Shown here: positions 26,644 through 34,928 of the stretch, one piece after another
How positions within the stretch are numbered: position 1 is the stretch's first letter
Layout of the letters: every line of letters starts with the position of its first letter
Source: CAVYXZ01 sp965223835
GTDB lineage: Bacteria; Chloroflexota; Anaerolineae; Aggregatilineales; Phototrophicaceae
Reading direction: 5' to 3'
DNA: 64,000 nt
NCBI GenBank assembly: GCA_965223835.1
Contig: OZ245023.1
Span: 310,001-374,000 of the forward strand
The notes under the pieces: model-generated
What the model was told of the DNA's origin: nothing
The model's input: the letters and a program-made list of their open reading frames with translations, nothing else
Database searches by the model: none
Translations under genes and position numbers: made by a program

Positions 26644-27270
26644 CTACTTGAAATGTGCCTTGATGCCAACGATAAAGTCGTTTTTGCCACCCTGCGCCGG
26701 ATGTCGCACTTTCGTACTCGTCAGACCCATTGCCCCCAGTGTAGCATGCGCCACGTTACCGATGGCAATAGTACAGGATGGCCGAAACCAGTCCATCAGC
26801 AGCAGCAGGAAGTGTTGGCCCAGTTCGGTTTCGGGCTTACGGGGCTTTCGATTGGTCAGGGGCTGATTCATTCGATGCGGATGGAACGGAAACGTATTCC
26901 AGATGAGCGGCACGACACCCAGTTGGCTGAGGGTCGTCCACACAATCGTCGCGCTTTGTTCCCCCTGGATGTGTTCGAAGCCCGGTTCCGGCACATCGAC
27001 ATAGCCGCGCTCGACGCCAAACATGTCCAGTTCGGGCAAGCCTTCCAGCAGAATGCGCCGACTCGTCACCGGCACCCCGGTCAACCGACACCCGCGATAA
27101 CCCGGCGCTTCCATCACCAGCAGTGTATCCGGTTGCCGCTCGACCATATCGGTCAGGTAGCAGCGCAGATTCGCCCGGCGGATAGCGTTGGTTTCCGGGC
27201 CGTCTGCGTACTCATTGTAGGCATTTGGTGCGGTTTCTGCTGTCGCCAGCGCGTCGATAAAGGCGTCCAT
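26644..27270 (-). CDS. Uracil-DNA glycosylase superfamily protein
   Basis: This 208-residue protein has a UDG-fold pattern: TLLVMEAPGYRGCRLTGVP takes the place of the usual GEAPG loop, then LIWNTFPFHPHR is the strand after the pocket, and VRHPAQGGKNDF is the HPS-like DNA-intercalation loop. It could remove a damaged base or be a catalytically altered relative, as the polar residues of motif 1 differ from classical UDG. The Cys4 protein downstream may be a partner. Confidence 0.72.
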   Translation of the reverse strand: MDAFIDALATAETAPNAYNEYADGPETNAIRRANLRCYLTDMVERQPDTLLVMEAPGYRGCRLTGVPVTSRRILLEGLPELDMFGVERGYVDVPEPGFEHIQGEQSATIVWTTLSQLGVVPLIWNTFPFHPHRMNQPLTNRKPRKPETELGQHFLLLLMDWFRPSCTIAIGNVAHATLGAMGLTSTKVRHPAQGGKNDFIVGIKAHFK

Positions 27271-27370
27271 TTTATTGATGATTCACCTGTACATAGGTCA
27301 ATGGAACATTTTTTGCTCACAATAATAGCCCACCTTCTTAGCAAATCCGATGGGAGCTATAGTCGCGTGT

Positions 27371-28648
27371 TTAGCGTTTCCTTTTTGCCCAGCCTGGTTG
27401 CCAGAAAACCGGGTGTTTGGGATTCGTGAACTGGCCCATATCGATATCCGGTGTCCAGATGAATCCATCTGGGAGTACGGTCTTTTCATCGAATGTCACG
27501 TCTTGTAAGTCTGCTCCGCAGAGGTCAGCGTCACGTAAGGTTGCGCCGGCAAGATTGGCTGCAATTAAGTTCACTCTCTTTAGGTTGGCGTTTACCAAGT
27601 TCGACTCGGAAAGGTTGGCGCCGCGCAAGTTCACCCCTTCAAGGTTAGCCCCCCACAAGTAGGCTCCAGCCAGAAGCCCATTCTTTCCCTTAAGCCATCT
27701 GTTCGCTCGGAGTTCTTTAATGGCCTTCAGTGCAACCGCTTTAACCCGGCTCCCAGCTTCCTTGATGAGCCTCTGCTTGAGTTCGGCATCGGGGTCTTCC
27801 GCTGGCTCCTGGTAGGCCGGACAGTCAGGATCATCGGAGCGCCAGAAATTGGGGTGAACAGTATCTGAGAAGCGGCGCATGTCGGTGTCAAATGTCCAGT
27901 AGGACCCATCTGGCAACTGGGTCTTTTCATCGAACTTAGCCCTTTCAAGGTTGGCTCCCCGCAAGTGCGACTCGAAAAGATTGGCTCCCGACAAATCCGC
28001 TCCGGCGAGGTTGGCTATCCATAAGTCCGCTCTTGCGAGGTTAGCCCGATACAAGTCAGCCATAGCGAGATTGGCTCTCACCAACTCTGCCCCAACAAGC
28101 AACCCATTCTCACCTGCGAGCCACCCGCGCTCCTGAAGCTCATTAATTGCCCGTAATGCCATCGCATTATCACCGCTACCGGCCTCCTGCACGAGTCGCT
28201 GCTTAAGTGCATCCTCGCTCTCCTCAACCATCGGATCCAGCGGCTCCGGCACCGCACAGGCCTGGCGAACGACCGGCAGCAAACGCTCGATAGCGTCATA
28301 GTCGGTACGGATGTCTACATACTGCGACCCCACCAGCGCAAACGGAATCGACGTCGCCTCATCACCGGCTATCAGCAGCGCAAAGATTTTGACGCGGTGG
28401 GTCTGAGCGTAATTGATCTCACGCTGTACCCAGATGGATGTTTTAGCTGTCGGCGATAACAGCACCACCAGGCAACCGGCGGCCTCAATCGCCTTTGCAA
28501 TTTCCGCTTGCCAGAGATCACTCCCCGGCTCAATCCCTTCATCGGTCCAGGTAGTCAGCCCGGCGGCCTGAAGGCTCTGTTTGACGCGTTGCATCATCGG
28601 GGTATCAGCCCGGCTGTAACTGATGAAGACGTGGGGAGATTCGGTCAT
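27371..28648 (-). CDS. TIR domain protein with two pentapeptide-repeat blocks
   Basis: The 425-residue protein starts with a TIR domain (about residues 1-140): HVFISYSRADTPMM, the BB-loop-like WTDEGIEPGSDLW, and SIWVQREINYA, whose Glu is the candidate NADase residue. After it comes a duplicated unit of about 135 residues: a helical segment (KQRLVQEAGS then AINELQERGWL), a pentapeptide-repeat block (ANLAMADLYRANLARADL) and a closing FDEKTxLPDGxxWTxDxDM. TIR NADases act in prokaryotic immunity. Pentapeptide helices often act as binding scaffolds, so this may be an effector with its own sensor. It stands alone. Confidence 0.87.
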   Translation of the reverse strand: MTESPHVFISYSRADTPMMQRVKQSLQAAGLTTWTDEGIEPGSDLWQAEIAKAIEAAGCLVVLLSPTAKTSIWVQREINYAQTHRVKIFALLIAGDEATSIPFALVGSQYVDIRTDYDAIERLLPVVRQACAVPEPLDPMVEESEDALKQRLVQEAGSGDNAMALRAINELQERGWLAGENGLLVGAELVRANLAMADLYRANLARADLWIANLAGADLSGANLFESHLRGANLERAKFDEKTQLPDGSYWTFDTDMRRFSDTVHPNFWRSDDPDCPAYQEPAEDPDAELKQRLIKEAGSRVKAVALKAIKELRANRWLKGKNGLLAGAYLWGANLEGVNLRGANLSESNLVNANLKRVNLIAANLAGATLRDADLCGADLQDVTFDEKTVLPDGFIWTPDIDMGQFTNPKHPVFWQPGWAKRKR

Positions 28649-28756
28649 CGCAAAACTCGTTCGGCATATGGTTACTACCTCAAGTATAGCGATGGTTCGG
28701 CTGGGTTGGCAAAGCCAGATTTCGCGGAGTCTGCGAGAAAACCGGCTTGGGCTGTT

Positions 28757-29860
28757 TCAAAAGTGATCCCCGGCTAGCATTCGTCCGAGACGTTTACGGA
28801 AGAGCGAAATGTGCGTGCTCAAGATTAAGCCATTGAGCAGCGGTGGTCGCGAGGCAACCCAGGTCGTTAATCGGCGCGATGTGCGCAGGCTGCCCGCGAC
28901 CGATTGCTGCCAGGCGCTATCATAGTCCGTATGGTTGAGGATATGATCGGCGGCATGCAAACCCGTTTTGAGCGCACTGTAGATGCCGCCGCCGGTAAGG
29001 GCGTTGATGAAGTGCCCGGCATCACCCACCAGCATCATGTTATTTTTGCGGCGGGTAAACGGCTGGTCATACAACGGCAGGCTCCAGGTCTTTACCGTGC
29101 TGGCGTCAAGCTGAATGCGAAACTCGTGCTTGAGATCATCGAGAAAGGCCCCCAGTCGCTCCTCCAATTTTACCGTCGGCTGGTGGGTATCCTGATGAAT
29201 ATAGATCCCGACATTGACCGCATGGTCCGATAACGGAAACAGCCAGGCATAACCCGGCAACAGACCGCGCTGAAAATAGAAGCGCACGGCGGGTTCCAAT
29301 GGCTGATCGGCACTACCATAAGCGCGAATCGCAATCGCTTTCGGGGGGTTGGGCGTGACGCGCAGGCGGCGATTCAGCAGCGAGGTAGCCCCATCAGCCG
29401 CCACGACATGCTGCGCCTCGAACTGCTGAGACTTGCCATTAATACGCGCTTCGACGCCACACACCTGATCGCCGTTCAGCAAGGGGGCCGTGACCCGACC
29501 GACCTGAAAATTTGCGCCACTGTGTAGGGCGTGTTGATGTAACAACAGGTCAAAATCGTAACGGCGGGCGACCAACGCATAGTGTCGCTGGCTGTTTTCT
29601 TGAATAGATGTACTCAACCCCGCCGGACCGCTGAGCATCAGGGTGGTAATATGATTGTGCGCAAGCGACGTGTGGTTGACGGGGATGTCACATGCCGCCA
29701 GCAGTTTCATGACTTCCAATGGCATGCCATCACCGCACACTTTGTCGCGGGGGAATGGTTGCTGGTCCAGCAGCAGCACCGCTTTCCCAGCCGCGCTCAA
29801 CCGGGCCGCAGCGATTGCCCCGGCAGGGCCGGAGCCAACGACGATCACATCATAAACCAT
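28757..29860 (-). CDS. Geranylgeranyl reductase family FAD-dependent oxidoreductase
   Basis: This 367-residue flavoprotein has VIVVGSGPAGAIAAARLSAA at the N-terminus, the family motif PFPRDKVCGDGMP, the second FAD motif MLVGDAGHFINALTGGGIYSAL and a long helical C-terminus. The family reduces prenyl chains of chlorophyll or of archaeal-type lipids, or oxidises related substrates. In this bacterial context it probably acts on a quinone or isoprenoid lipid. No operon partner is visible. Confidence 0.87.
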   Translation of the reverse strand: MVYDVIVVGSGPAGAIAAARLSAAGKAVLLLDQQPFPRDKVCGDGMPLEVMKLLAACDIPVNHTSLAHNHITTLMLSGPAGLSTSIQENSQRHYALVARRYDFDLLLHQHALHSGANFQVGRVTAPLLNGDQVCGVEARINGKSQQFEAQHVVAADGATSLLNRRLRVTPNPPKAIAIRAYGSADQPLEPAVRFYFQRGLLPGYAWLFPLSDHAVNVGIYIHQDTHQPTVKLEERLGAFLDDLKHEFRIQLDASTVKTWSLPLYDQPFTRRKNNMMLVGDAGHFINALTGGGIYSALKTGLHAADHILNHTDYDSAWQQSVAGSLRTSRRLTTWVASRPPLLNGLILSTHISLFRKRLGRMLAGDHF

Positions 29861-30013
29861 CGACGAAACTATGTCCCAATCTTGAATACCATAAGCAGAT
29901 TATTGTAACAAACTTAAGGGGATATGGACGTTCGAAAATTTATACGGTTGGGTCCAGCAATCAGGACCGCTAGCGTGCAAAATATGTTACCATCAGCCAC
30001 ATCTTATTGCAGG

Positions 30014-31321
30014 ATGCGCGTCGTGAGAAAATACTTCTTCATTATACTTTTGAGCTTACTATTTGTTTCAGCGGCCAGCGCCCAGGAATCAGCAGCCGTC
30101 TGTGCGCACAACCAGACACCGCTGGCGGAGCCGGATCGTCTATATTGGCGTCTGTGGCAAATTGCCGACTCACCACCCGTCGCCGCCAACCCACCCCTCA
30201 TCAATACCTATTTCCGCCTCGGCCAAACGACTCTGGAAGCAGGATTAGCCGATGAAGCCATCACATTCTTTACAACCAGCATTAATTTAGCCCGGCAGGA
30301 GCTAGAATCTCGGGTGGCCGCTGGTGATTTGGCTGCCAGTCAGAAGGATTCTGAAGGGGCGTTCACCGCTTATGTCCAGGCCGTGAGCCTCTACCCCCAA
30401 CTGGCGCAGGTCTATCGGCATCGTGCCGGGGCATATGCTACCCAGGCCGACTTTGACGCAGCCATCGCCGATTACAGCGAAGCACTGCGCTGGGAGCCGA
30501 CACTGGCCGCCGCCTATCATGGTCGTGGGACGGCGTATTTCGAGCAAAACGATCCGGCGCAGGCCGTGGCCGATTTCACCTGTGCGCTCGACCTGGAACC
30601 TGATGTGGTCGCCTATTATCATGCACGGGGTTGGGCCTATGAGCAACTGGGCGCTGACCTGAATGCCATCACCGATTTTGGCCGCGTCTTACAACTGAGT
30701 CCGGCAAACCCGTTGGCGTACATCAATCGTGGCAATGCCTACCGGCGCTTTGGTGCATTGACACTGGCCCGCCTCGATTTTGATCAGGCGTTGGCGCTGG
30801 ACCCCAACAATGTCGCGGCCTATAACAATCGCGGGCTGGTTTACGCAGCACAGGAAAATTATGAACAGGCGATGCAAGATTATGACACGGCGTTGCGCCT
30901 CGACCCAAATAACGTGACCGTCTTGCTCAACCGGGCGCAAGCACAGCATTTGCTGGGCAACTCGCAGCAGGCCATCTTCAATGCCACGCAAGCGGTGCTG
31001 GCTGACCCCACCAATCCCGCCGGCTATGAACAACGGGCGTGGTTCTACTACGAAACGGGCACGTATCCTGCCGCGCTCATTGATTATTCAACGGTTATCG
31101 TATTGAACCCAACGCAGGCGGCGGCCTACAACCAGCGCGGGCTGGTCCATTTGGCGCTAGAAAATGTCGATCAGGCGCTGGCCGACTTTTCACGGGCCAT
31201 CGAATTGGACCCGGATGACCCACGCGCTTATGCCAACCGTGCCCAGGTCTATGCGCAGCAGGGTAATCTCGCCGCAGCTGCCCAGGATTTGAATCGCATG
31301 TTCAATCCGCTGAGTCGGTGA
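30014..31321 (+). CDS. Secreted or exported TPR-repeat protein
   Basis: The protein has 435 residues from this ATG; a GTG at 30023 with a better-spaced AGGA site is an equally good start. A signal peptide RKYFFIILLSLLFVSAASAQ is followed by about ten tetratricopeptide repeats (AIADYSEALRWEP, AVADFTCALDLEP, ALADFSRAIELDP and so on). It would form a superhelical scaffold outside the cytoplasmic membrane for an unknown complex. Confidence 0.85.
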   Translation: MRVVRKYFFIILLSLLFVSAASAQESAAVCAHNQTPLAEPDRLYWRLWQIADSPPVAANPPLINTYFRLGQTTLEAGLADEAITFFTTSINLARQELESRVAAGDLAASQKDSEGAFTAYVQAVSLYPQLAQVYRHRAGAYATQADFDAAIADYSEALRWEPTLAAAYHGRGTAYFEQNDPAQAVADFTCALDLEPDVVAYYHARGWAYEQLGADLNAITDFGRVLQLSPANPLAYINRGNAYRRFGALTLARLDFDQALALDPNNVAAYNNRGLVYAAQENYEQAMQDYDTALRLDPNNVTVLLNRAQAQHLLGNSQQAIFNATQAVLADPTNPAGYEQRAWFYYETGTYPAALIDYSTVIVLNPTQAAAYNQRGLVHLALENVDQALADFSRAIELDPDDPRAYANRAQVYAQQGNLAAAAQDLNRMFNPLSR

Positions 31322-31393
31322 ATGATGAAACACGAAAACAACAAATCAGACAACTAATGGAGAAGTGAATCCAAATGCATATGATCTGATAGT

Positions 31394-31440
31394 AGACAGC
31401 GGGCTTCAGCCCGTTGCAATGGGCTAAAGCCACATTGTCT
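31394..31440. repeat. Palindromic intergenic repeat (GGGCTTCAGCCC type)
   Basis: The element has outer arms AGACA / TGTCT, an inner palindrome GGGCTTCAGCCC and a second GGGCTAAAGCC motif. Sequences of this form are widespread short interspersed elements in diverse bacteria. It lies between the TPR gene and the metallohydrolase gene. Only one copy was found here. Confidence 0.5.
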
Positions 31441-31493
31441 ATCCGCTGAATTCGTTTTCGTTTCTCCATAAGGTCTAAAGAGGATAATATACG

Positions 31494-33977
31494 ATGACTG
31501 ATTATCAACCGCTCAATTTGAACGAGCTACGTAATGTCGGCGTCGACTTCATTCGCCCGGCTGCTCAACCCCGCATTGGTGAGCAACAATTTCATGGCCT
31601 GCCCTTCCAGATCGGAACCGACCCACAGCGCTGCTTCATCGGCTTTGAGCCGGGGACAGCCGCGATTGCCGTACCGGTGAATGCTACTGCGCACAACATC
31701 ATTTTCGCCCACACCTTACTCGAATCGCAGGTGCTGGCTGGCGAACCGATTGGTCGCGTCCTGGCAACCTATACGGTTCAGTATGCGGATGGCACGACCG
31801 AAGCCTTGCCCGTGCGCGAACGCTTTGAGGTCAGCGTGATTCCGACGGCCTGGGGCCAGTGGCCGTTTTTAGCGGTGCCCGATCAAGCCGATGGGATGCA
31901 AGATCGCTACAGTGGCGATTGGGGCGCGGCAGGCCGCCGGCAAACCGAGGTCACCACCCACCGCCATGATTATTATCTGTGGGCGTGGCGCAATCCACAT
32001 CCCGAAAAGACGATCTCGACGCTGACGCTAACCGGTGGCGAACGCAAGTTTCTGGTCGCGGGCATCACACTGGGCCAAATTGACGAGGAACCGTTCTTCC
32101 GGCAGGGTCGCCGCGAGGTCAAAATCACGTTGCCGCATGGCGCGGATGCCAGCCTGCCGTTTGATCTACAGGTGCAGGTAGACCGGGGCATCGCAACGTA
32201 TCCCTACCCGCTGCCAGAAACCCCCGCCAAGCAATTTCTGGATGACAGCTTCAAGGGGTTTGGCGAGGCCCAGAATCCGCAAAACAGCCCGGCTTACGTC
32301 GAAATCGCCGCCATTCCATCGGCGACGGTCACGGTGAAATCGGGTGATGAAGCGCTGGGCGCAGCCAATTGGGGAACGCTCGAAAAGCGGGGGAAGGTCG
32401 AAACACCGCGCGTGAATCTGGAACTGCTGGACCGGGGTCGCAACTGGGTGCATGTCACGGTAGTTGATGACGAAACCGGCCAACCACTCCCCTGTCGCAT
32501 CCATTTCCGCTCACCAGCGGGTGTCCCTTACCAGCCTGATGGACATCATAACCATGTCAACAGCAATATGGGCACCTGGCATATCGACAACGGCGGCGAC
32601 CTGCGGCTGGGGCAAATCACCTACGCCTACATCGATGGGCGCTGTCAGGGCTGGCTGCCGCGCGGCGATGTCATTGTGGACGCGGCCCGCGGCTTTGAAT
32701 ATGAACCGCTGCGGACGACGGTTCAGATCGAACCCGGCCAGCGCGAACTGACGTTACGCCTCAAGCGCTGGACCAACATGAACGAGCAGCGCTGGTACAG
32801 CGGCGATTCGCATGTGCATTTCCTCGGCGCACAGGGGGCACATTACGAAGCACAGGGCGAAGACCTCAACGTCGTCAATCTGCTGGCGTCACAGTGGGGC
32901 CATCTGTTCACCAACACCGAAGACTTCATCGGGCAACCCTCCGTGACCAACAATGGCAACACCATCGTCTACACCTCGCAGGAGAATCGTCAACATATCC
33001 TGGGGCATCTAACGTTGTGGGGCTTGAAAGAACCGGTCAGCCCCCGTGGTTCGGGCGGTCCCGATGAGGGGGCACTGGCGGGGACGCTGGATGTTACGAT
33101 GTCGGACTGGGCGGATCGAACCCATGCGCAGGATGGCACGGTCATAATCCCCCATTTGCCCGACCCCAACGGTGAACCCACCGTATTGATCGCCACCGGA
33201 CGCGCCGATGCCATCGAAATGCTGCGGCAGGGCGATTATTATCACACCGAATATTATCGCTATTTGAACGCCGGTTATAAGCTGCCGCTGGTCGGCGGCA
33301 CCGATAAGATGTCGAGCGACGTGCCGGTCGGCCTCTACCGCACCTATGCCTATGTTCCACCGGAAGAACCGTTTACCTATGACAATTGGACCAGAGCCGT
33401 CCGCGCCGGTCGGACCTTCCTCAGCGGCGGGCCAATGCTCTATTTCACGGTCAACGGCGCAGCGATTGGCGATACGGTTAATCTGCCTGCCGGCGGTGGC
33501 ACACTCGAAGTCGAAGCAACTGCCGAATCCATTTTCCCGGTGCATACCCTGCAAATCGTACACAATGGCAAGGTCATTGCCGAAACCACCGAGGACAACG
33601 GCGCCCGCCAGCTGACATTGAAAACTAATGTCACACTGGACCGGAATTCGTGGCTGGCAGCCCGCTGTGGTGGCCCCCATTACAGCGTCGTGCCGCATCA
33701 CGATGCCTGGCAGCGCGGTGTCTTCGCGCATACCTCGCCGGTCTACATCGCGGTGGGTGGCGACTGGTCAATGTTCGACCGATCAACCGCTGAGTACATG
33801 CTCACCCTGATCGAGGGCGGATTGGCCCACATCCATCAGCGGGCGACGCATCATCCTGCCGCCAGCGTGACCCATCATCATGGCGAAGCCGATCATCTGG
33901 AATATCTGGAGCGGCCTTTCCAGCAGGCGATTGCCGCCATCCACAAACGCATGCACGACCTCGGCATTCCGCACTGA
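31494..33977 (+). CDS. CehA/McbA family metallohydrolase
   Basis: This 827-residue protein ends in a CehA/McbA-type PHP-like metallohydrolase domain: WYSGDSHVHF (metal His residues) near residue 437, LVGGTDKMSSD, and VRAGRTFLSGGPMLYFTVNG toward the end. Before it lies an N-terminal beta-sandwich region and a carboxypeptidase-regulatory-like segment (VTVVDDETGQPLPCRIHFRS). CehA hydrolyses carbaryl; relatives are predicted phosphoesterases or amidases with unknown natural substrates. No signal peptide is visible. It overlaps the following acetyltransferase gene by one base (TGATG), so the two are coupled. Confidence 0.85.
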   Translation: MTDYQPLNLNELRNVGVDFIRPAAQPRIGEQQFHGLPFQIGTDPQRCFIGFEPGTAAIAVPVNATAHNIIFAHTLLESQVLAGEPIGRVLATYTVQYADGTTEALPVRERFEVSVIPTAWGQWPFLAVPDQADGMQDRYSGDWGAAGRRQTEVTTHRHDYYLWAWRNPHPEKTISTLTLTGGERKFLVAGITLGQIDEEPFFRQGRREVKITLPHGADASLPFDLQVQVDRGIATYPYPLPETPAKQFLDDSFKGFGEAQNPQNSPAYVEIAAIPSATVTVKSGDEALGAANWGTLEKRGKVETPRVNLELLDRGRNWVHVTVVDDETGQPLPCRIHFRSPAGVPYQPDGHHNHVNSNMGTWHIDNGGDLRLGQITYAYIDGRCQGWLPRGDVIVDAARGFEYEPLRTTVQIEPGQRELTLRLKRWTNMNEQRWYSGDSHVHFLGAQGAHYEAQGEDLNVVNLLASQWGHLFTNTEDFIGQPSVTNNGNTIVYTSQENRQHILGHLTLWGLKEPVSPRGSGGPDEGALAGTLDVTMSDWADRTHAQDGTVIIPHLPDPNGEPTVLIATGRADAIEMLRQGDYYHTEYYRYLNAGYKLPLVGGTDKMSSDVPVGLYRTYAYVPPEEPFTYDNWTRAVRAGRTFLSGGPMLYFTVNGAAIGDTVNLPAGGGTLEVEATAESIFPVHTLQIVHNGKVIAETTEDNGARQLTLKTNVTLDRNSWLAARCGGPHYSVVPHHDAWQRGVFAHTSPVYIAVGGDWSMFDRSTAEYMLTLIEGGLAHIHQRATHHPAASVTHHHGEADHLEYLERPFQQAIAAIHKRMHDLGIPH

Positions 33978-34492
33978 TGAGCGGTTACGTTATTCGACCC
34001 GCGACGGCAAACGATGCAGCGGCCATTAATGCCCATCGGCGGCGCATCGCGGATGAACCCAATAATTTCGTGACCCGTTCTGCCGGGCAGTACACCCGAA
34101 CGGTTGCTGAAGAACGGGCACGCATCGAGTCGGTGCTAGCTGCCGACAATATGCATATTGTGGTGGCTGAGATGGATGGTATGCTGGTCGGTAACTGCGG
34201 TTGCTGGGGCAGCACCGACCCGGCACATTATCACCGCGTTGAACTGGGGATTGATGTCCATGTCGATTATCGCGGTCGGGGGATTGGTCGCGCCTTAATG
34301 GACGCCATGATCGAGTGGGCACGCACCAATCCAGTCGTCCATCGCGTCGAACTGGATGTGTTCACCCACAATGTCGGGGCCATCCAACTGTATCTCACCT
34401 GCGGCTTTGTCATCGAAGGACGCCGCCAGCATGCTTACTTCAAGTATGGTGAATACGTGGACGCCTATCTCATGGCGCTGCTCGTGGATTAA
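33977..34492 (+). CDS. GNAT family N-acetyltransferase
   Basis: This 171-residue acetyltransferase has YVIRPATANDAAAINAHRRR at the N-terminus and an acetyl-CoA site DYRGRGIGRALMDAMIEWA. The tail VHRVELDVFTHNVGAIQLYLTCGF is typical of PhnO/RimI-like acetyltransferases. Being translationally coupled to the metallohydrolase gene, it may act on a product of that enzyme. The substrate is unknown. Confidence 0.88.
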   Translation: MSGYVIRPATANDAAAINAHRRRIADEPNNFVTRSAGQYTRTVAEERARIESVLAADNMHIVVAEMDGMLVGNCGCWGSTDPAHYHRVELGIDVHVDYRGRGIGRALMDAMIEWARTNPVVHRVELDVFTHNVGAIQLYLTCGFVIEGRRQHAYFKYGEYVDAYLMALLVD

Positions 34493-34547
34493 TCAGTTGA
34501 ATGATGGTGTTGGCGAACTCATCTGAGCACATGATGCTAGAACGATT

Positions 34548-34635
34548 GACCCCCTCCGTCTGCCGATGGCAGCCACCTCCCCCAATGCGTCTGCGCAGCG
34601 TCCCTTTGGGATAGGGGAGGCCGGGAGGGGGTGAC
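34548..34635. repeat. GC-rich dispersed repeat, copy D (divergent)
   Basis: The element begins GACCCCCTCCGTC and ends GGGAGGGGGTGAC, giving imperfect terminal inverted repeats. Internal segments (ACCTCCCC, CTGCGCAG) also pair. It shares its ends with the block near 4.7 kb, read on the opposite strand. It sits between the acetyltransferase gene and the small partner of the toxin-like gene. Confidence 0.5.
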
Positions 34636-34671
34636 TAGCAGCAATGGCGCACAAAAACGAGTTCACCAATA

Positions 34672-34920
34672 TCATCTTGCATCGTCAATAACCGGCTCCC
34701 AGAGACCGGTAAACGGTGGGTCCGGCGGCACTAATCGCCACACCTCGCCCGTTTCTTCATCTTTGAACCAGCGTCCGCCGTAAAGCAATCCCCGCCCATA
34801 GTCAGGATCAACCGGCACTTCTGCAGCATAACCCGCGTCAACCTGGCCTTCAATGTAGCGAATGAAGCGCTGATATTCACCCGGACTACGAAAACCGTGA
34901 ATTTCCTCCCACAACTTCAT
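34672..34920 (-). CDS. Small acidic protein downstream of toxin-like gene (candidate immunity)
   Basis: This 82-residue protein has the pattern MKLWEEIHGFRSPGEYQRFI then DYGRGLLYGGRWFKDEETG and a PPDPPFTGLWEPV tail. I recall similar small proteins as conserved hypotheticals, without an assigned function. It begins eight bases after the stop of the eCIS-effector-like gene and has no strong ribosome binding site of its own, so it is likely translated by coupling. Size, charge and position fit a toxin-immunity partner, but this is inference. Confidence 0.65.
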   Translation of the reverse strand: MKLWEEIHGFRSPGEYQRFIRYIEGQVDAGYAAEVPVDPDYGRGLLYGGRWFKDEETGEVWRLVPPDPPFTGLWEPVIDDAR

Positions 34921-34928
34921 GGTTCAGG

